Origin: Eudorina sp. 2006-703-Eu-15
Taxonomy: Eukaryota; Chlorophyta; Chlorophyceae; Chlamydomonadales; Volvocaceae
Direction: 5' to 3'
Assembly (NCBI GenBank): GCA_003117195.1
Contig: BDSI01000011.1
Location: forward strand, 162,901-226,900
DNA length: 64,000 nucleotides
Shown here: positions 58,601 to 64,000 of the stretch, one piece after another
Layout of the letters: the number at the start of each line of letters is the position of its first letter
How positions within the stretch are numbered: position 1 is the first letter of the stretch
Notes under the pieces: generated by a model
Told to the model about the DNA's origin: nothing
The model's database searches: none
The model's input: the letters and a program-made list of their open reading frames with translations, nothing else
Made by a program: the position numbers and the translations under genes

Positions 58601-59684
58601 CCGCTTCCTCGGCGGCCGCCGGAAGCGGCGCTGCCGCCCCTCCGACGCGGGCGAGGACGCTGTGACGGCGGTGGCCGGCGGCGCCGCCGCTGCTGCTGCT
58701 GCGTTTGGCGCCGGCGTGCCGCGCCGCAGCGCCGTCAGCGCCACCATCGCTGCGCGCGCGTGGAGTGACGCGGGTGAGGCGGCTGTGTTTGCCGGAGGCG
58801 GTGCCGTACAAAGCGGCTACAGCGTAACGGAACCAGCATCCGGGCTGCATCGGCCACTTGTTTCCGTCCAGGGCACTGCCACCGCCGCCACCGCGGGCGC
58901 GGCGGCCGCAGGCCTTTCCGTCGTCAATGCCGCCGCCGCCGCCGGCGCAGCCGAACCGTCGTTCGCCCGCGGGTCGGCGCCCCATGGGTCGGTCGGCTCA
59001 TCGCTGCCGAGCTTCACCGGCGCGTCGGCCGCGAGAAGCTCAGCGCCGGAGCGGCCCGCGCATGCCACCTCGGAGGCTGCTGTCGTACCGGCTCCGCTCG
59101 CTACGGCATCGGCGAACCGCTCCGTGCCGCAGCTGGCGGGGCTGGAGGTGCCGGGCCGTCCCGTGGGCGCGTTCCCTCGGTGCCCTGGGCGGCGCGGGGA
59201 CGACGGCGGCGAAGCGGACGTGTCGCCGGTGCTGTCGGCGGCGCGTGCGGTGACGGGCCTCCGCCGCCACTCGGAGGCCTCCGGAACCATGGGACTCATG
59301 CTGGGCAACACCTGGTCGGAGTGCTTCCCGGGAGGGGAAGGGCGCATGTCGCAATCGGGGCTGCGGGTGAGGGTGCCCGGGCGCGGCGGAGAGCAGCAGC
59401 AGGGGAGCGAGGTGCCGGCAGTCGCCGCGTGCCTCGCGGGGCTCGCGGCGCGCCGCGACGCACGGGTCGTCAGGGGGTCTGTGGGTGGCTCCACCGCGGC
59501 GGTACGAGTCGTCGCCGGCAGCGGCGAAGCCGCGGACGAGGCGTTGCTCGAGGGGTTGGGGAGGGCGCGGCGATGCGCGGCAGAGATGGGCGGGGACTCC
59601 TTCAGGGGTACGGCGGCGGCGGCCATGGTTGGCGGAGGCGCCGCGGGCGTGGGGATGCTGCAATCGACCGCGGTAGCTCTGTAG
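55678..59684 (+). CDS. FCP1/SCP-like HAD phosphatase domain protein with degraded catalytic motifs
   Basis: Exons 55678-55727, 55868-56371 and 56807-59684 fit with phase-2 joins and give 1,143 residues. The order matches the FCP1/NLI-interacting (HAD) fold: strand 1 LTLAVDIDVLLS in place of the usual DLDxT; then PEPSFTYTV; LRPGVRRFLLAAQPHFRTVL; NIDPDGQFFGNRVV; ARDLSALASAL; and GLIVVTVANRSLFGVDLCDQ followed by YDDVLDGLSSVVSELL. Active members remove phosphate from serines, for example on the RNA polymerase II tail. Here the motif-1 threonine is leucine, the KDL lysine position reads R, and the metal-binding aspartate of the VDN-type motif is alanine (VAN), so activity is doubtful. About 800 serine-, glycine- and alanine-rich residues follow, to TAG at 59682. 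An acceptor (ATTATACAG at 55669) just before the ATG means earlier exons are possible. Confidence 0.65.
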
Positions 59685-62600
59685 AAAACGAGTGCGCGCG
59701 CGCACGCGACTTTGGTCGCGGCTGAGGCTTTTCTGGGCGGCAGCGTTGGGAGGTCGGCGTCTCGTTTGTTGTACATGCGGCTGAGGGGGTCTTTAGGGCG
59801 TTGATTTGTACATAGTAGCATGAACGACGTTCATTGTCTGGACCTCGAATCCGCGAGCGAGCCACGGGGGTTTTAGGCGTTGGCGGGCGCGCGACCTCAC
59901 GGCGCCGTTGGAGGTCGCCGCGATACGATATAGCGGCGGTGGGTGGCATTTTGTCTGCTGAAGCGGTTGTTTTAGCGGTTGACAGTTGGACTTGATGTTG
60001 CGTTTGTACAGCGTGGCAGACCCCTCTTCCTTCCCGCATCGGCGCGTTCCGGGGGCGCATGGGTTTCTTGTGCGCGGCGGTGTTGGTGCTCCAGGGTTCA
60101 TCGGACATTATAGCGGTGCCGCCGCCTCACCCGGCGCGGGTGGCCCATGAGTCGGTCGGCATGCGGCCCGAGAGGGCCTTGACGCATTCGGCATTCGCAA
60201 AGGTCACGGGGGGCCGTGAAGGGCGAGGTCCGGCTCTTGTACGATAGTACGGCACGATGTGTCGCGAACACGATTTATCTTCCATCGTCACAAGCGACCT
60301 GCGCGCATTTTCTTACGTGCATCACCGTTACCGATAATAGTACGGCACTTTGCCCGTTAGCTAGCTCTAGCTAGTTCCACACACACGGGGAGTGAAGCGC
60401 TGGCGGACATCTCCATGACCTTGCCGCGGTGCATTGACCACCGACGTTGGCTCGGCGCGGATAACTACCGTATGGCAGCCATGTGCGCGGGGTGTCCCAA
60501 CCTGTCTGTCCAAACATGCCGCGTGAGCCCTCAGCTCGGGCGCTTCAGGCCCGATTGTGATTTGGGTCTAGGCCTCGAGAAGCTGTGTGGCCTCGGGAAG
60601 ATGTGTGTGTATGTGTGTGTGAGTATGAGCGTGGGAGTGTTGTTTGGCTGCAGGTGTTTGGCGACGAACGAGCGCTATTGTGGGTTTTACTTCGGGTTTA
60701 GCCGACTACTGTGCCCCGCCGATGCACATAAGATCATCGTCATCCCACAAAATACATAGAGCATACGAAGTGAATGAACAGTGTGCTGTCAACACCCATT
60801 CCGCTCCGCCACGCCAAATCGTCATGAAGGAACAAACAGCGCCAATTTGCTTTAGTAAGACCCTCGGGGCTCGGGCGTCGCGCGGCTGTGTTGCCGTACT
60901 CATTTGTGGGCTGGCTTCCGGGGAACAGCGCAGGAGAGGCCTGTCCGGGCGGGTGTGGCCGAGCGATTGCCGGGCGGGTGTGGCCGTGCAATGTGACACT
61001 GCATTGCGGCCGTGCAAACGCCGTGGAGATGGAGATGTGCAGGCTGAAATGGCCCGGGTTTGAAGAATGCTCTTGCTGGTGGTTGAGGGTGGGAGGCTAG
61101 GGGGGCCGGGAGGGAAGGACGCGGGGCACGTGTCTGTTGCCGACCGTTTGTGTCGTCTTGGTGTTCTGAGTGGTGCCAGGTGGTGGTCTGTTTCTCAAGC
61201 CTGCACACCCCTGCGGGCTGTTCATTTCCTTCCCAATCAACAGCTCATTAGCTTTATATGCCAGCATACCCACCTGCGCATCCTGTTTCCGTATTGACGT
61301 GTACTAGAGACAATGACGCTGCGGTCAGTCGCAGCTCTTTTCCCGATGTTTGTGGGTAGCTAAGGAGGGGGGGCCCGGACGTTTGCCTCCCAGGGCCACC
61401 GCAAGCAGGTTGGCAGACTCGAAGCAAAGGCTTGGTTTGCTTGTCCCTTGTACTTTGGTCAGATCACTCCTTTTCGAAGCAACGCCAGGCGTCGGCGGCG
61501 TCGGCGTGCGTTAACGACAGGCTCAGTTTCATGACGCGTTCATGACGCCAGGGCGAGGGCAGAGGTTTATGACGCAAAGGCGAGGGCCGTTGTCATACGA
61601 TTAGAAATCGCGTGCCGCGACGTGCGGCTACGTGCTGCTGCGGTGGTAGTGAGACTCGAGTTCACGCTGTCTACGGCTGTGCCGGCCGGCCGGCTGTGCT
61701 CACGTCAGGACGCCGCCTTCCCCTGCGCGTGGTTGCGCGCCTCGCCCTCGCACTGCGCAGCTACAGGCGCAGATAGGTCATCGGCGTGTGCTGCCGATTG
61801 GGTCCTATGATTGTTTGACGCGGCAGGTGCGCGGAGTGTGCGTAGGGATGGTGACGGCCCCCTCGGTGATAACGTACCACACGCCCAACCGCACCAGGGC
61901 TACCACTGGTAGCCTGCCAGTCTTACCCCAGGGAATTTTTCAATGTCACGTTTGTCCCGCCGACTGTGTCGTCGGCAGCTTCTTCCTTCCTTTGGCGCTG
62001 CTGCAGTCGGCGAAAAGCCCGGTAGATGTGCGAGAGCAGTGGTCGGACGCAGCCGGTGAAGCTGTGATGTGTCGAGGGGTGGTCGCTGGTCGGATGTTTC
62101 GCCGGATGTTTCTCTGCAGGAGGGCCTGGCGAGGGCCGCCACCGCCACCGCCGTGTACATGACATGCCCTGGCGCTCCCACTGGAGAGCGGAGCACCCCG
62201 GGAGCGGCTCCCCTGTGGCGGCACCGTCGTGGATGACGGCGGGCGCCCTGCCCGTCCGGGCTTCCCCCACTCCCCGGCGGTGGTAGATAACGGTACATAC
62301 ATGTCCCACGTCCTGATGGGTCGGTCCTGCAGGTCGCTCGCAGCTGCACCCACCATTCAGTGGTCGGCACTGCGGAGTTGCATTGTGTGACGAATGCGCG
62401 GATGAACGAAGGGTGGAGTGTCACGGCAGAGCCGCGCAAGGGGGCGAGAGCGGGGGCGGGTCATCGGTGCCTTCCAGCTATACCGGGCGAGCTGGTCTGG
62501 TCTGGTGTTGCCAGCTGGCTCCTGGAGTCCAGCTGGTGGTGGTGGTGGAGGCGGTGTCTCGCCCGCCCGCCCTGTCAGCCCGGAGCACTCCGCGCCGGCG

Positions 62601-63628
62601 GTGGCGGCACGCACTGCAGCGCCAGCGCCGCTCGAGCCCAGCGCCAAGGGGGAGAGGGATGTGCAAGGCACTGCAGCTCCCGCCATGCGCCATCCCAGGA
62701 CACGAAACGAACTGCACCATCACACGGCGACTGTGACGTTGATTGTGGTGACTGTGATTATTGTGACCGTTACAAGGTTACAATGAAGTGACACTGTTGG
62801 ACCCCAGCTAGAGGTATCAGGGGAGCAACCGGGTCCCCCACCCGCTGGGCCAGCACCCCGGTGGAGCCCTGCCCGCCCCTTCGTGGTCCGTTGGACCATC
62901 TCAGTTCATTGATGGATGCGTTTTCGGTGACGCAGAACCGCTGACTCGTCCAGCAGAACTGGGGGCACGCGTCGGATCCGCTGCGGCCTCCGGGTTGGGT
63001 GCCCGGGTCAGGCGCCATGGACGCCCCTGCCACGGCACGGGGACAAAACCACCAACGGTGCCTGACACGGCCTGACACTCACCCACAGCATCCAGAAAGT
63101 TTGCATCAAAATCACATGGAAGTGTACATAGGTCTGATGACCCAAACTTAAAATACAAAATGGGTACTATGTGGAGGCTCAACTTTTGAAAGGTGAAGTA
63201 CAATTTGGCGGCCCGGTGGGGCTGTCCCCGTGAGCGCACCTGGGGAACGTACCTCGCATTCGCGGGGTGAAGACCGTCCCGCGGCGACAGCGCACCTGCC
63301 ACAACCACCGTACCACAGGCCCCCACCCACGTGTGCGGAAAGACCAGGCGGCATACAGGGACAGGGACACGGACACACTTTCCACACAACCACACAACTA
63401 CACAACCAGACTGCTGCATCCACTGCAGCCAAACACAATTTCGAGTCGAGCTCCAGTAATTCAAATTCAAAACGCCAGCTACCGCCGCGAGGCCGACAGG
63501 CCCCAACCACCACGCGTAGCCCCAACGGTCCGTGGGACAGGCCAGCCGGCCCGAGGGGAAGCCGACAGTTCTATGGTTCACGGTGCTGACGATGTGCCCG
63601 CTGCTGCGCCCGTCCCCAACTTCATCCA
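59685..63628. other. Intergenic interval, no supported gene
   Basis: About 3.9 kb holding the 3' flank of the phosphatase-like gene and of the minus-strand gene at the right edge. No exon chain was found. GTACGGCA motifs occur at about 60248 and 60340. No TGTAA was seen on the plus strand soon after 59684. Confidence 0.45.
62770..62782 (-). terminator. Two minus-strand TGTAA signals
   Basis: TTACA at 62770-62774 and 62778-62782 gives two TGTAA pentamers on the minus strand, about 850 nt after the stop at 63629. They are candidate polyadenylation signals for the rightmost gene. Confidence 0.4.
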
Positions 63629-64000
63629 TCAACGTGCTTCCGGGGGCCCCAGGCACGCGTCCACCCCCTCGTACACGCCCTGCGGCGGCATCACCAGCTC
63701 CGGCTGGATGGCGGCGCGGATGCCGTGCTTGGGGCTCGTGATCACGAAGGTCGCCGGCACGGGCACGTCGTCGATGCGGATGGCGGCGCGGGGGTTGCGC
63801 GGGTCGTCGTGGGGAACCAGCACCATGCGGCGCGCGTCGGCATCGAAGAGGACACCGATGGCCAGGGGGGGAGCCCCGCCCGTCGAGCTCTCGTGGGCCT
63901 GGGAGGGTCCGCCGCCCACTCCCATAAGAGACACGAGGGCCGGAAACGACGGGTTGCCGATGAGGTGGCCCTGTGGCACTGACGCGAGGTGGGAGGGGAT
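63629..64000 (-). CDS. Unknown protein, C-terminal exon, cut by the window edge
   Basis: Minus-strand frame ending in TGA at 63629-63631 and open to the right edge; a possible acceptor (CTCGCGTCAG) lies near 63980. The sequence reads like a folded domain: NPSFPALVSLMGVGGG, then IGVLFDADARRMVLVPHDD, RAAIRIDDVPVPATFVIT and IQPELVMPPQGVYEG. Codon use matches the other genes. I do not recognise the family. Confidence 0.55.
   Translation of the reverse strand: MPSHLASVPQGHLIGNPSFPALVSLMGVGGGPSQAHESSTGGAPPLAIGVLFDADARRMVLVPHDDPRNPRAAIRIDDVPVPATFVITSPKHGIRAAIQPELVMPPQGVYEGVDACLGPPEAR

Overview
The window looks like nuclear DNA of a volvocalean green alga (Chlamydomonas/Volvox relative). The evidence is: very GC-rich sequence, multi-exon genes with GT-AG introns of roughly 70-1100 nt, glutamine-, alanine-, glycine- and proline-rich proteins, many microsatellites, and TGTAA polyadenylation-type signals behind several stop codons. 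There is no bacterial or organellar gene organisation. All gene models were built by eye from splice signals, reading phase and protein likeness; no search was run.

Layout: (1) 172-997, minus: part of a leucine-carboxyl-methyltransferase-like SAM methyltransferase. (2) 1837-18317, plus: the dominant gene, about 30 exons that stay in one frame, for an ankyrin-repeat TRP-type cation channel of about 1,510 residues. (3) 18318-23887: convergent 3' flanks, repeats only. (4) 23888-27554, minus: a protein with two tandem SnoaL-like (NTF2-like) domains. (5) 29223-32421, minus: a VASt lipid-transfer-type protein with a C-terminal membrane anchor. (6) 33099-33744, minus: a small three-exon gene. (7) 37630-39086, plus: a cysteine-rich repeat protein, followed by a 5'-truncated LINE in the opposite orientation (39243-40064). 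(8) 42759-47301, minus: a 1,311-residue glutamine/alanine-rich protein with a cysteine-cluster tail. (9) 49004-53852, plus: a proline/glutamine-rich protein whose last intron carries about 59 copies of GTGCAG. (10) 55678-59684, plus: an FCP1/SCP-like HAD phosphatase domain with degraded catalytic motifs and a long low-complexity tail. (11) from 63629, minus: the 3' end of an unknown gene.

The genes do not form an evident pathway. Recurring patterns are more striking: AT-richer islands at gene 5' ends, a short block shared by several introns of the TRP gene, G-rich-to-C-rich polarity in those introns, a dispersed TGCCGTAC/GTACGGCA motif, a 29-bp hairpin in a TRP intron, and palindromic TGTAACCGTTACA signals near gene 3' ends.
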